The notes under the pieces were generated by a model, which was not told the origin of the DNA, ran no database searches, and saw nothing but the letters and a program-made list of their open reading frames with translations. A DNA stretch of 64,000 nt from Lamellibrachia columna (Eukaryota; Annelida; Polychaeta; Sabellida; Siboglinidae). A program made the translations under genes and the position numbers. Positions within the stretch are counted from its first letter, which is position 1. The number at the start of each line of letters is the position of its first letter. The stretch covers positions 17,866,364 through 17,930,363 of the forward strand of contig OY759269.1 of NCBI GenBank assembly GCA_963662155.1, in the 5' to 3' direction. This document shows, piece after piece, positions 24,808-37,959 of this stretch.

Positions 24808-25887
24808 GATCAACTACGTGCTATCTATAGTTATATTTTAATGTAGCAACTACTCTAACTGAATCATCACTTACGTGGAGACCAGAACTGCTTGGACAGT
24901 CCACTGTATTTGGACAACCACGTGTTGCACTGATAAGCGTGGACAGCCAGCGACCACTTAGACCAGTTTTTCACGTCGACTGTCTTCAAGTTCCAAGCTG
25001 GACCTGTTCCTTTGTTATCGTGACGGACCTGAATGCGCCGTTGATATCCAACGCAACGACATGTGATGAGAAAGAAACCAAACCTGTGATCATAAGTATC
25101 ACAAAAGTATATGCGTCTTAGTCGTAAATAGCTTGTATGTATAACTACAACATTGTAACAAAAATAATAATAATAATATGCATTTATTTACTTAGTCTTA
25201 CTTAGTCTTATTATGGATATGCAGTACTTCATATAAAGTAATAATAAATAACATAATAATTATAATTAAATAAATTCATAATTAAATAATTAAATAACAA
25301 TAAATATTTGAAATTAATTGATCTGTAATAGGACATCATAGCGAATAATATCGTGTTTGCTAAGCACGTTGTTTCAAAATTATGGTACCTGTTTTGAATG
25401 TAAGTAAAACATAACTAGTATACATGGAAGTGGTTTGCACGGTCATATAGCCAAATTCAACGAGTTTATACTGAAAAAAATATGAATGTATACTTACGTT
25501 CCACTTCCGAAATTTTCATTCGTATTCTGCAAACGCACCCATCTACTCGTGCAAAGTGAACCACATTAGAATGGGTCCCGGCAACCAACTGGTCGCCTGT
25601 GACAGTTCTGATCCAGTACAGACAATCTGTAAAGAAGCTACAGATATTAGACATTTTCATAACAAATAAATATATTGGACACTAGTGATGGGAACTGGTA
25701 ACAGTTATATGATCAAGCATTGGTTTGTCTATCCGATCGATGATCGACAAATTATATGTCATAGAAGTTAATAAAAATCTTTGATTAATATCGCTGTTTC
25801 TATTGATATTTCTGTAATGATATATATATCAATAAAAGATATACAAAACCCAGCCGATTGGAAATTATACGTCGACGCGTTGTCTAT

Positions 25888-26001
25888 TACTGCGAGCCTT
25901 GTCACACTTTCCATGTTACTGCGAGCCTTGTCACACTTTCCATGTTACTGCGAGCCTTGTCACACTTTCCATGTTACTGAGAGCCTTGTCACACTTTCCA
26001 T
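25888..26001. repeat. 29-bp tandem repeat, four copies
   Basis: Unit TACTGCGAGCCTTGTCACAC plus TTTCCATGT, nearly perfect, in psiE sequence cognate to gene D intron 3, where it is absent. Confidence 0.9.
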
Positions 26002-26412
26002 GCCCTACGCCAATTAAAAATATGCAAGACACATCTTGGGAAGAAATATCACGCTCGAATACAACCATGCAGGCACGCATATATCGTGCCTCGTCTGGAG
26101 GTCACATCTTATTATAACCCACCCTGAGTATGTTTGTATGCATGTTTATCTCATGTTTATTTTTCTCATAATTCACCCTGCTATTACCCTTTCTTCGAAC
26201 AATCGAATTACCCTTAGTATTTATTACGCACAGTGGTCCGCAACGCTACGCGAACAATTACCTACAATTAATTACGTCATGCGTCTTTTTTTCGATTGTC
26301 CTAAGTTACGTAATACAAGGGCAAGGCGTCGTCAGAGGTTCCTATGACTTGACTGGCAGGACCAAGTACCAAGGCATAGATGGATAGTTTTTGTGACAAT
26401 GTTGTGTGTCCT

Positions 26413-26428
26413 AAAATTTGGTAAACAC

Positions 26429-26500
<72 letters not shown>

Positions 26501-26515
26501 GTGTTTACCAAATGT

Positions 26516-26563
<48 letters not shown>

Positions 26564-26590
26564 ATATATATAAATGTGTTTACCAAATTT

Positions 26591-26674
<84 letters not shown>
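26413..26674. repeat. (AT)n arrays with inverted TTTGGTAAACACATTTA arms
   Basis: Left arm 26,415-26,432; inverted copies at 26,497-26,513 and 26,572-26,588, with (AT)n between and after. Confidence 0.9.
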
Positions 26675-26677
<3 letters not shown>

Positions 26678-26679
26678 GG

Positions 26680-27785
26680 GTGAGCTACGTTTTTGGCACG
26701 TATCGTATCGTTTATCTGTCCTGTTACGTCCATTATTTGATACACCATAAGGGTATTGGCGAATGTGCGCATAAATAATTAATTTTCGTCTCTTCACTGA
26801 TTGCACGGGGGCGACTGTTATATGACATCCTCGATTGTCTCGAGGCACCTCACCATCACCAATGACCTTTGATATTCATCTAATCCGACCAGTGCCCACA
26901 TCATGCAAACTTGCATATGCTTTTCGACACACAGAAGACGTTTCCGTTCCTGTGCTTATCGTATAGGAATATTGGCACCAGCAGGATATCTTGTTTTTTT
27001 GTATCTCCAATGGAATTAAAGCGATCTAGAATCACGGTCTTCATGAATGCATAGCTGTATTACTCATCGATACACTATGCCTCCTTGCACCTGAAATTAA
27101 TTAAATGCAAACATTTAGCAAAGGATCCAGCATTAATGAAGGAAGGTAACCAGACTATCCGCCATATTAATCATCTTAACCCTATCATAATATTAACACA
27201 AACCCTAACCTAGATCCTAACCTAAACCAAAACAATATCGCTAACCTAACCCCTAACCATAACTAACTCTTAATGACACACACGATCCACCAGAAGTTAA
27301 GAACTTACTACAGATTCCTATGCCTGTGGCTATGGCTATGCCGTGGCCACGGCGATGGCCTATGGCATACCTGCACTTGTCACCTGTTTTTCATGGCGGC
27401 GTGGCCAGACCTTTTCCCGTGCATTGATATATGCCCTCCCCTCTGCCCGTAGTCTGCGTCTTTTGTTTCGCCCCCTTTCCTCCTCATTCCTTCTTCTTTT
27501 ACCAACAACTGAATCTTCGTCCATTGCACTTTATTTTACAGTGTGACAAAATAGCGGCTTGCTTACATTCTGTGAATTGGCCTCGTGTGACGCCATCTAG
27601 CGGTTTTCGCAGTTTGATTTCAACATCGTCCCACTCCATGGATTTGGGCCAATTTCGAAGTCAGACGTTATTTGGCGGCATCGCCACAGCGGCCTCGCAA
27701 TGGAATTGGGTAGTTTTTCATGGCAGATGATAGCTACTTGAAAGCTGGTCACCATGACGTATTCAATTCAATACCGCCAAAATAG
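26680..27785. other. Unrecognised 1.1-kb segment
   Basis: It replaces the PLAT1 exon 2 region of psiE, between (AT)n arrays. I recognise no gene. Degenerate CTAACC-type repeats lie at about 27,176-27,270. Confidence 0.5.
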
Positions 27786-27789
27786 TAAT

Positions 27790-27791
<2 letters not shown>

Positions 27792-27851
<60 letters not shown>

Positions 27852-28067
27852 TGAACACTCATACAAATAATTAATGAGTGAGAGTCTTACCTTTATAAAT
27901 AACGTGTGTATGTACGTATCTAATGTGTGTAAGTACGTATCTATGTATGCATATCTATGTGTGCATGTGTGCATGTGCGCATTTGTGCACGTGTGGATGT
28001 GTGTATTTGTGTATGTTCATATGTGTGTATGTGTGTATGTGCGTATGTGTGTATATTTGCATGTGCG

Positions 28068-28112
<45 letters not shown>
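27792..28112. repeat. (AT)n and (GTGTAT)n arrays
   Basis: (AT)n 27,792-27,850, GT/GTAT mixture 27,900-28,077, (AT)n 28,075-28,112; cognate to gene D intron 2. Confidence 0.9.
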
Positions 28113-28126
<14 letters not shown>

Positions 28127-28379
28127 TCATAAATTAAGACATACATACATGCACATATACAATTAATGTACACAGTGTAAACTTAATGTACACAGGAAAA
28201 ACGGTTCCTGCCCATTTGGACTGTCCCGTCACGGTAATGATGCAGTATGTACAACCTGTGGAAAGCAAGATTTAATAAGCAAAAACACCCACATGGCAAG
28301 TGGACAAGGGAGCCATAACCAATTTTATTTTTTTATGTCTACAAGCTTTCCATCTTATTTGGCGAGTGTATGGTATGCC

Positions 28380-28720
28380 TTTGATCAAAACTGTTATGCA
28401 ATAACCAACACAAGTACGATGTTGTAGATAATTGAAATGGGCCAAATAAATGACGTTTTTATTACAAATTGGACTGCTTATCACGCAGCCACTTTGGGAA
28501 GAACATTAACAGGAATGTGAGCTCCTCAAAGCAAACCAGATAGGAACTGAACACACGTACAGCCCCGCCCAGCAAGTTTCTCAGAGCGCACATTCCTACA
28601 AGCATGACAATAACATATTATCTTTCAACAAGTCGTCATGAACATATAATGCAAAGAATACAGACATTCCACCACCAATGCACACATTTAATTACAATCA
28701 GGTGGGGCCATTTCGACACA
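28380..28720. repeat. Interspersed repeat R2, rearranged part 1
   Basis: 28,380-28,570 resembles 21,270-21,430, and 28,640-28,720 resembles 20,720-20,800; the rest of R2 resumes after the DIRS element at 32,510-32,760. Confidence 0.6.
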
Positions 28721-28739
28721 AGGTCACCCATAAACCTGT

Positions 28740-31640
28740 GAACACCCCACCACGACCTAACCTGTTATGCTTTTCTGATATACTTTCGAAAAGCATCTGA
28801 ACTCCACCTGCCTGCTGTCCTGATTTGTGCATTCGACTCCACCGCGTGGCCACTGTAGTAGCTGCACCGATGCGAACACTGTTACCTTTAAATGAACTAA
28901 ACTAGCATCCGCAAAAACTGAGGAGCCGGTTCAGGGACACATCGATTTCACTCCGGAGCATAGGTGAGCCATCCGGGTATCCAAAACGAATACCTTCCTT
29001 AAGAAGGCTGCCAGGTGGATGAATGACCCTTGTAGGCATTCTCTCCTCACCTGCAGAGATTGCGGAACGTGTCGTGCACTGTGCTTAAAACGACGGAACA
29101 ATACATTTATAAGGTCACCAGTCAATGTGACATCTCCCACCGGCAAAGCAGCGCTGCATCATATTCCTCGACCTGGGCACCATTTCTCCGACTCGCAAAT
29201 AGGCCCTGAATGCAATGTCCATCATGGCTCGGAGCATAGCGCGCCTATAGGTTGATCCGAAAACAGTGGGGAGAGCCTGCACCAGGCGAGAAAGGATGGG
29301 TAATGTGACAGGCAGGCGGACTTCGGGGACAGATCCTAAGTTCCGAGCGCCAACCAGCAGCTTGACTACGATAAAGTTGCTACTGGGATCTGGTAGGCCA
29401 TTAATCTTGTGAAAATAGGCTAATGTCGACACATTGGAAACAGTTGTTGCGGGGGCAGCACCATCGGCATGTAGATGTGCTACGAAGAGAAGGATCATTG
29501 CCACTGGTATTGGCAAAGAGGGATATGTATCAACCGACTAACTTACCCTACGCTCGCTGACAATGGGTTCTCGTAGATGGCGCCACTGAAGCATCTAGCA
29601 ACCGACTCAGAGATTCACCAAGCCCGCTGGGGAGATACCACGGTCTGGCTACTGTCTATGGTGCCATTGCTCGGAATTCCTGTACCTGCGAACGCGACAG
29701 TTTGTCAGCTAAAGTGTTGATCCTACCTGGAATATGACGTGTGGTGAAATTTATGTTGAAACGCAAGCACGCTAAAACCAGTTGATGGATTAAGGCCATG
29801 ATGTGGGAGATGTTTGCTATAGAACCGATAGGTTATATGAACGCCATGATACAGGCCACTGCCCATAGAAACATTCGGCAACATACAGCGCCCCAAAACC
29901 CATTCTTCCAGAGGCATCAATGTACAGGTGCAAGTTGTCACATGTCAGAAAGTTGTCGTCTAGGTAAAAGGACCTGACATTAAATTGAACCAAGAACTCC
30001 TGCCATACCTGTAGATCGAGCTTTCCTGACGATTCAACCTGATGTGGTGATGGGGTTTCTGGACCCCTACTATCATATCTATGATCCTTCTCAGAAAAGC
30101 TCTACATGGCACAATAACTGTACAAGCAAAATTCAGGATGCCAATGAGTAGTTGCAGATCTCTAATAGTTACTTTCTCTAACTTATCCTCTGGCAGTCTA
30201 GCGTCCATAAGCACTGTATCTAGAGTAATGCCGAGAAAAGTGTTGACACGAGTTGGGGCCACTGTCTTCACGGGTGTTAAGGAACCCCGCGTTCGAGGCA
30301 AAGATTAACAAAAGCTTGTAGATCTTGCCCGCATTTCGCACGAGAATTGGCAATGAACAGAAAGTCATCGATAACATGGACGATCGCTGTCGCTCCTAGT
30401 TTGGACTTTGCGATCCACTCCAACGAAGTACTGAAAGACTCAAAGATCGCACAAGCGCTGGAAACCCCCATGAGGAGGACAGCATCCATGAAGAACTAAC
30501 CCTTCCACTGGAAACCCAGAAGTGGTCGGTCCAGTGTTGAAACTGGAATAATTTACCCAAAATGGGAAACCCTGAAGTTGTCACTGGGGCGACCTCAAAT
30601 GGAAGATTCTGCCTAACGCCAGCTCCTTCGCTATCTTTCTGTCTATTACTTCAGAGAATTCTACAGCAAACTTCAAATTGGTGATCCCTTTATCTTGTTG
30701 TGCTGAAACAGTATTTAAAGCCATTGAGAAGTTAAGCAACAATATTATGATTGTAGCCGACAAGGACATCTCTAAGTGCATCAGGAGAGACTGGGGTAGG
30801 CATACTATCTCCTGAAAACGGCTGTGCGTGAACTGACAGTCGACGAGGGTTGCCGGTGGCTGAAGTCGGTCGGGCAGGATTGGGTTGGGTTTGCTGCCTA
30901 TAGCACCGTGCCGCTGAGTGGGGCCACCACAGCGTCTACACTTGTGTGTGTAGCGACAGGTTACTGCGTTACAAACCTCCCCCCGATCGAATGCGAACAG
31001 GTTTTGGTGGATGGCCACTTAGCTTTACCCCAACTGGCCTTAACCTTGCTACGAAAGGGAGCACCACTGGGTATGGCAGCTGGGCGACTCTCGGATGCGT
31101 TCATCCACAGGTACCAGCAAACCAATTCCCCCAGATGTTAGTCTGACGCAGCGACCGGAATGCCTCGTTACACGACCGCCAGTCCGCACCCTTCTCATAT
31201 AACGAAAGAACAGTCTGGATGTACATTAGCATGTTTTGTTATTCTGACATGCGTTGCGGCTGAAGTAGAAAAACAGACATGTAAATTTCGCCCTAGGGGC
31301 GACACAGAACTTGGGGGTCTCGTCGTCATTGCCTGGCTTAACTGACACAGAATAGCTTTGTGGTGAGGTGTCGTGCAACAGCGAGGAAATACTAACGTAT
31401 TCCCCGGACCAAATCTGGGTTTTAAGCTTGCCATACACGAGGGAATGACGGGATAGGGCCGAAGTTGCAAATGAGGCTACTAGATCCTGACATGCCATAG
31501 AGAGAGAGAGTGTGTACCTCGTTACCTGTAGTTATATCTGATGATATGGCCTCTGGCCACAGGACCGACATTAGCCTTGGAACTAGGCTTGGTTGAGCGC
31601 CAGCCGCAAACGATGCCACGCGACTTAATGTATGGCCGCC
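28740..31640 (-). mobile_element. DIRS-like tyrosine-recombinase retrotransposon, decayed
   Basis: Minus-strand order: gag-like region 31,619-31,226; Cys/His-rich gag end near 30,950 (CNAVTCRYTHKCRRCGG); reverse transcriptase about 30,720-29,960, with VLLMGVSSACAIFESFSTSL, the catalytic DDF in VIDDFLFIAN, and TFLGITLDTVLMDARLPEDK; RNase H at about 29,945-29,650 (LYIDASGRMGFGALYV); tyrosine recombinase 29,516 to about 28,920 (TLAYFHKINGLPDPSS, AYLRVGEM). Frames change between blocks and stops occur, so it is inactive. Such elements integrate through a recombinase instead of an integrase; I could not delimit the terminal repeats. It splits an R2 repeat inside psiE. Confidence 0.85.
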
Positions 31641-31827
31641 CTGCGGCCATAGACAAATGTTAGCAAGGGGCGGAACGATGGGCTCCCCCCGGCTGACGAT
31701 GCCATTGGGATCATGCCTCAGTTAGACTTCCTGGTGTGTTACAAATGAATGTAGGGCACAGTAATTTTAGATATGTGTAATTTTCAAAAATCATATCATC
31801 TGACATAACTGCATTTTATCAGACACA

Positions 31828-32667
31828 TTAGCAAGTTTGCTGGTAGAACATGTTAGAAGTGTAACCGTGGATTTTTAGATGATTTAAATAGGCGGAAGGA
31901 TTTTTGGCAATTTTTTCGCCACAAGGCACGTGTGCGTAGTAATTTATGCAGAAATTGGTAAATATTGACGGGCATGGCACGTTCAGCCGTTTTAAAAGAG
32001 TTAGAAAAATTTGATTTTGACAAAACTCGACCAGCATGTCATTGAGATGATGACAACGGCAGGAGAAAAAATTTAGAATTTGTATTGGTCCGGTTATCTT
32101 ATAATCATGCAAAATGTTAATATGGTCACCAATGGGAAACGTAACAGTAGGCTGATCCCATTGGCACAGGGACCGCTGGTGGAGGCGGTGCAAGTAGGGC
32201 GCTGGTCGCTTGCAGTTGTTGCAGACCGCACACCATTGCATGGACTTTCTGCAACATCTTGTCGGAAGCTTCAGTCCGGTGCTCCATGCTCGACAAGCGC
32301 TCCTCTGTCGTATCTCTCCGACCCTATGCTGTGTCCGGACGAACGACCTGCATATTGAATGACCGATTGCGGTAAGTTTAAACATAGGCAAATTAACCAC
32401 GAGGCACCCGGCTATATCGAATGTTGAGGCGATGTTCCTTCTGCAAGTCAGTAGACGCAGATCGAAGTGTGTACTCTTAAAATGTATTTGAAAACGTAAC
32501 GACGGTTGGTAAAAAACAAGTTCTTTCGAGAGACAATTAGACACAACTTCGCAATGCAGAGACTGGAGAAGGAGTAAAAGTTTCAAGCTACGGGCTCCGG
32601 TTTGAATTGATTTCCGCCAAGCCGTGATTGGCTGGCTAGCGCGAAGTAATACAATATATTTGGCCAA
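31828..32667 (-). other. Open frame of 279 codons next to the DIRS-like element, unrecognised
   Basis: Uninterrupted on minus but partly covering R2 sequence (32,510-32,667). A leucine- and glutamine-rich stretch in another frame near 32,200-32,300 may be the DIRS gag N-terminus. Probably not a host gene. Confidence 0.3.
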
Positions 32668-32759
32668 ATAGTTCAGGTGTAGTCCCAGACACCCAGGGCA
32701 AGTTTACCGAAGATATGCTTTGGTTATTATATATATTTTTATGCATCTGGTAAGTTGCA

Positions 32760-33285
32760 TACATTCATTTTATCATCGTCGTTCATTGGAATCCAACACC
32801 GAGTGGATTGCCATTAAATTACTGCACAGATCTGACAGTCGGAAAGATACTGGTTTCTACGGCACTGGGCAGATATTTGGTGTTCTTCATTCCAACATAT
32901 ATTGTTATCCATGAAAAAAACGCATAGTCAGTGTTTTCATTCCTGTACATAACATTCGGTATATCACTCACGATATATTACTAAATACTGAAGTCTGCAA
33001 ACTTCTGAAATGTCGACAACTCTGCCGTGTCGTTTTTGTATAGTGACCGGAACCAGTCCATATCCATACCGGATTATGGTAAAGCCAAGGCAACCGAGGT
33101 ACAGCGAACTTTACACTGCATGGACATTATATCAAATGCAATAACATGAATGCTACACATAACACGCACACGGTACAACTGTACAATAATAGCTGTACAA
33201 AAACGACCAAGACGAACATTTTCAAACTGATTAATTCATTGTTTCCACAGCACTTGATGCAACATGGTTATTTAAAAATTAACTT
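32760..33285. other. Copy of gene D intron 1 sequence (5' part of psiE)
   Basis: Aligns with 12,310-12,860 and stops about 10 bp short of the place of the signal-peptide exon, where the non-LTR element begins. Confidence 0.8.
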
Positions 33286-33286
33286 A

Positions 33287-36200
33287 ATTTGAATGAATGA
33301 ATAACTTTATTTTGGCTACACATACATTTTAAGATACTTACAATATAATTTGAGTCACATATTATACAAATAGCGGAGCAACCAAGGAGATCCTCTAGAA
33401 ACCCCGCGGGGCTTATGACGAGGACTACCCAGAAATAAATCAACATATATTGTTTCCTTAGGCTTAATCCAAAAACATATACTAAGCAACATTATTGCAA
33501 GTGAAATACAATATAATGGTAAAAAAATTGCTTAAATATAAACATACAAATTGTAATTAGAATTTTATGAACAAATACTAGACTAATAACCTAACTAATT
33601 ATTGCACATGAATACATTACAATGTGAACATGAACACATTAAGTAATGCAGGAACCATCAATACATTAAATACTACACGAGCATCAATACATGGTTTTCT
33701 CTGCCATGTTAAAATAAAGGTAGATATAGAGTATATGTTATACAAATACAAATAGAATCTCAAAAATGTTGCTTAAATATCAACATATAATTTGTACTTT
33801 GAATTATATGAAAAAATAATATACTAACTACACATTTATTCATTAAATGTGAGCATGAATGCATTAAGTAATACATGATCCTGACTACATTAAATATTAC
33901 ATAAGCATGAAAGTTTCTTATTTGCAGTGTTTATTGTAAAGTCATTGATACTTAGAGAGTAACAGTTATTTCAGTTTATTTTTAAATTGGTTAATGGACA
34001 CAAGCTGTTTTAATTTACTAGGTAATGCATTCCAGAATACTGCTCCTGAATAATTTATTGTACATTTCCTGCTGTCTGTTCTTATGTTTTGGATGTAATA
34101 GCTATTTTGGTTTCTTAGATTATGTTTGTAGATATTTTGTATTCTCGTAAGCATTGATGACATAAAATCTGGGAGTTTGGTATTTGCTGCTTTATTCATA
34201 AAAATACCTAGTTGATGTTTATATAGATCATCCAATTTTAATAGTTTTAACTTTGAGAATAGAGGATCAGTGTGTGCGATGTAATGATAATTTTTGATTA
34301 TCCTAATAGCTTCCTTCTGTAGTATTCTTAGTTTGTTTAAGTTTGTACAATATGAATGTTCCCATAATAGAGTGCAATATTGTAAATGTGATAGGATCAA
34401 TGAACAATAAATAGTTCTCATTACATACATAGGGAGAACATTTTTTTATTTGTTATAAGCATTCCCAACATTCCGTGCAACTTGTTTTGATAGGTTGTCA
34501 ATATGTGTTGTCCAGCTTAAGTGCTCATCTATAAATATTCCTAGGAATTTTGTGAATTTGACATGCTTTATTTTGTTTCCATCTACTTGTATTAAGGCAC
34601 TGTTGATGTTGTATGTTTTTCCTTTTGGCGTGAATATAATAAAATAGACTTTTTGGTGTTTAAGGAAAGTTTGTTGGTATGGAAACATGTCGAGATTTTT
34701 TTGTATTTCTATGTTTATCTCTTCGATGAGAGTGTTGAAGCATGTATGAGCATGACAGAGGCTTGTGTCGTCTGCAAACAGTATAGGATATAGGATATCT
34801 GATACATTTTCAATATCATTTATATATAAAATAAAGAGTAATGGACCTAATATAGATCCTTGTGGAACTCCACATGTAATTGTCATATATTTTGAGTCTG
34901 CTTTGTTATACGACACATACTGTCTTCTGTTATTAATATAGCTTTTAAACTAGTTGCAGGCAGTACCTCTTATACCGTAGCATTGAAGTTTATTTATTAA
35001 AATGTTATGATCTATTATATCGAAAACCTTGGAGAGATAAAGAAATACACCTATATTATATTTTTTATGGTCCATGGTATTTTATATTTTATCAACCAAA
35101 TCAATCAGTACCATATACGTTGAATAGTTTTTTCCAAAATCCGTATTGTTTTTTTGATATTATGTTGTGTTCTGTAAAATTTTTTTAAAGCCTATCGTAC
35201 ATTAGGCATTCCAATATTGTTGAGAGGCACGGAAGGATAGAAATAGGTCTATAATTTGATAATAGTTCAGGGTTTTCATTTTTATACAAGGGGATAACCT
35301 TTGCTAGTTTTAGTTTGCTGGGCACAATGCCAGTCATCAGTGAATTATTGAAAATGTGGGCAAGTTGATTTTTACAATTTATAGTATAACTTGTTTAATA
35401 CTGTATGGATCAACATTGTCGAATCCACTTGATTTCTTTGAATTTGCTTTTTTTACTATGTTAATTATTTCCTCAGGATATGTAGGTGTACAGAAAAACT
35501 AAATTTTGTTGGGTCATTTCCTGTTTGTGTTAAGTTTATATTAAGGTGATGATTTATGCTGGTAAAATAATTATTGAAGTGGTCCACTATTTCCCTTTTG
35601 TCTGTACAGTGGGTACCGTCTAATGTAGTAAATTTATCATTTATTACAGATTTATTGTCTTTGGAATTAATAACTTCATTTATTGTGCTCCATGTTTTCC
35701 TGCAATAATTTTTATATAAATTTGTCTTTAACATTTTTTTATTTGACTGATTACATGAGTTGTAATTTTTGTAGATAATCTCACTTTCGGTAGAAGGGTT
35801 GCACTTAAATATTTTGAACAAGTGATTTTTGTACCTACAGGATATTAATATGCCTTTCGTGAGCAGGTTTTCACATTACATTGTTTCCACTGTAAGCATT
35901 CACTCATTTATGTCTTTAGTATTTCCAGAAATGTATCATATGAAGTGAAGGGGTTTTGATCCTTGTACACCTCCTCCCAGTTTGAAGTTTGTAATTGAAT
36001 TTTAAACTTGCTTAAGTTTGCTGAGCTAGCCATGCGTTTGTAAATTTTTTTTTACTCACTTTCTCTTTTTACCCCTAATTCATAAAAGGTAAATATCGGG
36101 AAGTGATATGATATGTCATTATAAAGGATACCAGATTTTATTGAATATTCATGAATGTTGGTTATAATATTGTCTATGAATGTAGCTGTCTGTTGTGTGA

Positions 36201-37526
36201 CCCTTGTTGGTTTGCTAATTGTTGGATAGAATGCATTGGCAAACATATTATGGATAAAATCTGTTGTTTGGTGGTTTGTGTCAGACTTAAGTAAGTCGAT
36301 GTTGCTGCCATTAATATGCATTTCTTTCTTTCATTTGAACTTCTTCCTAATAAATCATTAAATTGTATATTAAATTTATTTATGCATGTGTTTAAAGATA
36401 ACACCAATAACATTTCTTTTTTCGGTTATTTTATTCTACAAATAATGATTCATATAGACAATTCTCAGAGTTTGTATTTATGTAATTTGTTTCCTTAAAC
36501 TTTAACCTGTTAGCAATATACGTACCAACACCTCCTCCTCGTTTATCCATTCTAGGTTTTGACAGAAATGTGTAATCTGTCATATTATAACTAGCAATGC
36601 TTTACACTGGCTTTATCCAAATTTCGGTTATACCTATACAGTCGAAGTTAACATTTAGTGATTTATGTTTGTCAACATTTTTGGATAAACTTCTACAATT
36701 TATTGTCAATGTAGAGAACTTACTGTTTGTGTCACATTTACACTGTAGGTTGTAGAGTTCAGAGTCGGTGTGATAATTACACTTTCTTAAAAAGACTTGT
36801 ACATTACCTAGATAGTTTATCTTACATCCTCCATCAGTGTCTTCTATAATACCGTCTATGTTAAAACATGGATCTTTTTCGGTAGTCATGTATAAGTCTA
36901 ATTTCATACACAAATACTTTTGTCTATGTATAATTTCACGTGGGACTTCCAATTCACTGTCGACACAGTTCACGTAAGTTATCAAGATCTCTCTCTCTCT
37001 CGTGTACGATAGTTTCCTTTCAGTAGGCATATAATCCGTCCGTCAATCGTCCATGTTGATTTGACCCCATCAACTATGCGCGCTTTCTGTAATAGTTCCA
37101 TTCCTTGTTTTGTCTAGTTCTCTGTAATCACCAATCGTGTACCTTTTAGTTTGCGCTTTGCACCGAAGATCGATCGCCTCGCATCGTTCGATTTCAGTTT
37201 CATGATAATCGGCCGTGGCTTTCCATTCGAGATTCCGTTATTGTGTCTGTGGCCAAGGCTGTGGCTACGGTCGATGCAGTCTCTCGTTAGCTGCAGGCCG
37301 AGTTTCCCATTGCACACCGACACCGTCTGCTCCTCGGAGACACCGTGCAACAGGAGGCAGTTCCGACGGCTGTACTGCTCTTGTGTGTCACTGTCATCCC
37401 GTGGCTCCTTGTTGGCCCGTTCCAAGTCGACAACACGCCTCTCCAAATTACGCATCGTGTCTTTTGTGTGGTCTTTGTCGACAGCGCATGACTCGTAGAT
37501 GTCATGTTTGATGTTATCGAGGTCAC
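33287..37526 (-). mobile_element. Non-LTR retrotransposon, near full length, inactive
   Basis: Minus-strand order: ORF1 37,526-37,114, with the RRNCLLLHGV and FGAKRKLKGTRLVI motifs of RRM-type ORF1 proteins; endonuclease 37,030 to about 35,830 (TLTINCRSLSKN, DCIGITEIW); reverse transcriptase 35,821-34,446 (CGVPQGSILGPLLFILYIND, FADD); C-terminal domain 34,430-33,966 (SGAVFWNALPSKLK). The 3' end carries an AATAAAG and (ATTC)n tail at 33,287-33,312. Several frameshifts and at least one in-frame TAG disable it. It belongs to the CR1/Jockey group but differs from the CR1 family at 48-51 kb. It sits exactly where the psiE signal-peptide exon should be. Confidence 0.87.
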
Positions 37527-37930
<404 letters not shown>

Positions 37931-37959
37931 GACATGAATCTAAGGCACGCAGCATCAGA

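Larger units (their letters stand above)
24875..28255 (-). pseudogene. psiE: broken paralogue of gene D (PLAT remnants)
   Basis: Remnants in coding order. PLAT1 exon 1 is truncated (28,255 to about 28,175; TVTGQSKWAGT kept, later strands lost). PLAT2 exon 1 is 25,626-25,498. PLAT2 exon 2 is 25,083-24,875, full length at 209 bp. Compared with gene D, PLAT2 exon 1 has lost 16 bp between CCAC repeats, which shifts the frame. In PLAT2 exon 2 the WYL signature is WNL. PLAT1 exon 2 is missing; unrelated sequence at 26,680-27,785 stands there. PLAT3 is missing; the gene ends at the (AT)n at 24,801. The signal-peptide exon is absent: 32,760-33,285 matches gene D intron 1 up to the exon, then a non-LTR element begins. 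Splice sites of the surviving exons are intact, so decay may be fairly recent. Confidence 0.87.

Noticed and set aside
27170..27280. CTAACC-like telomeric repeats
   Set aside because: Irregular and short, in the middle of a gene cluster; not a telomere.
30081..31345. Plus-strand frames across the DIRS-like region
   Set aside because: Antisense to recognisable RT, RNase H and gag motifs.
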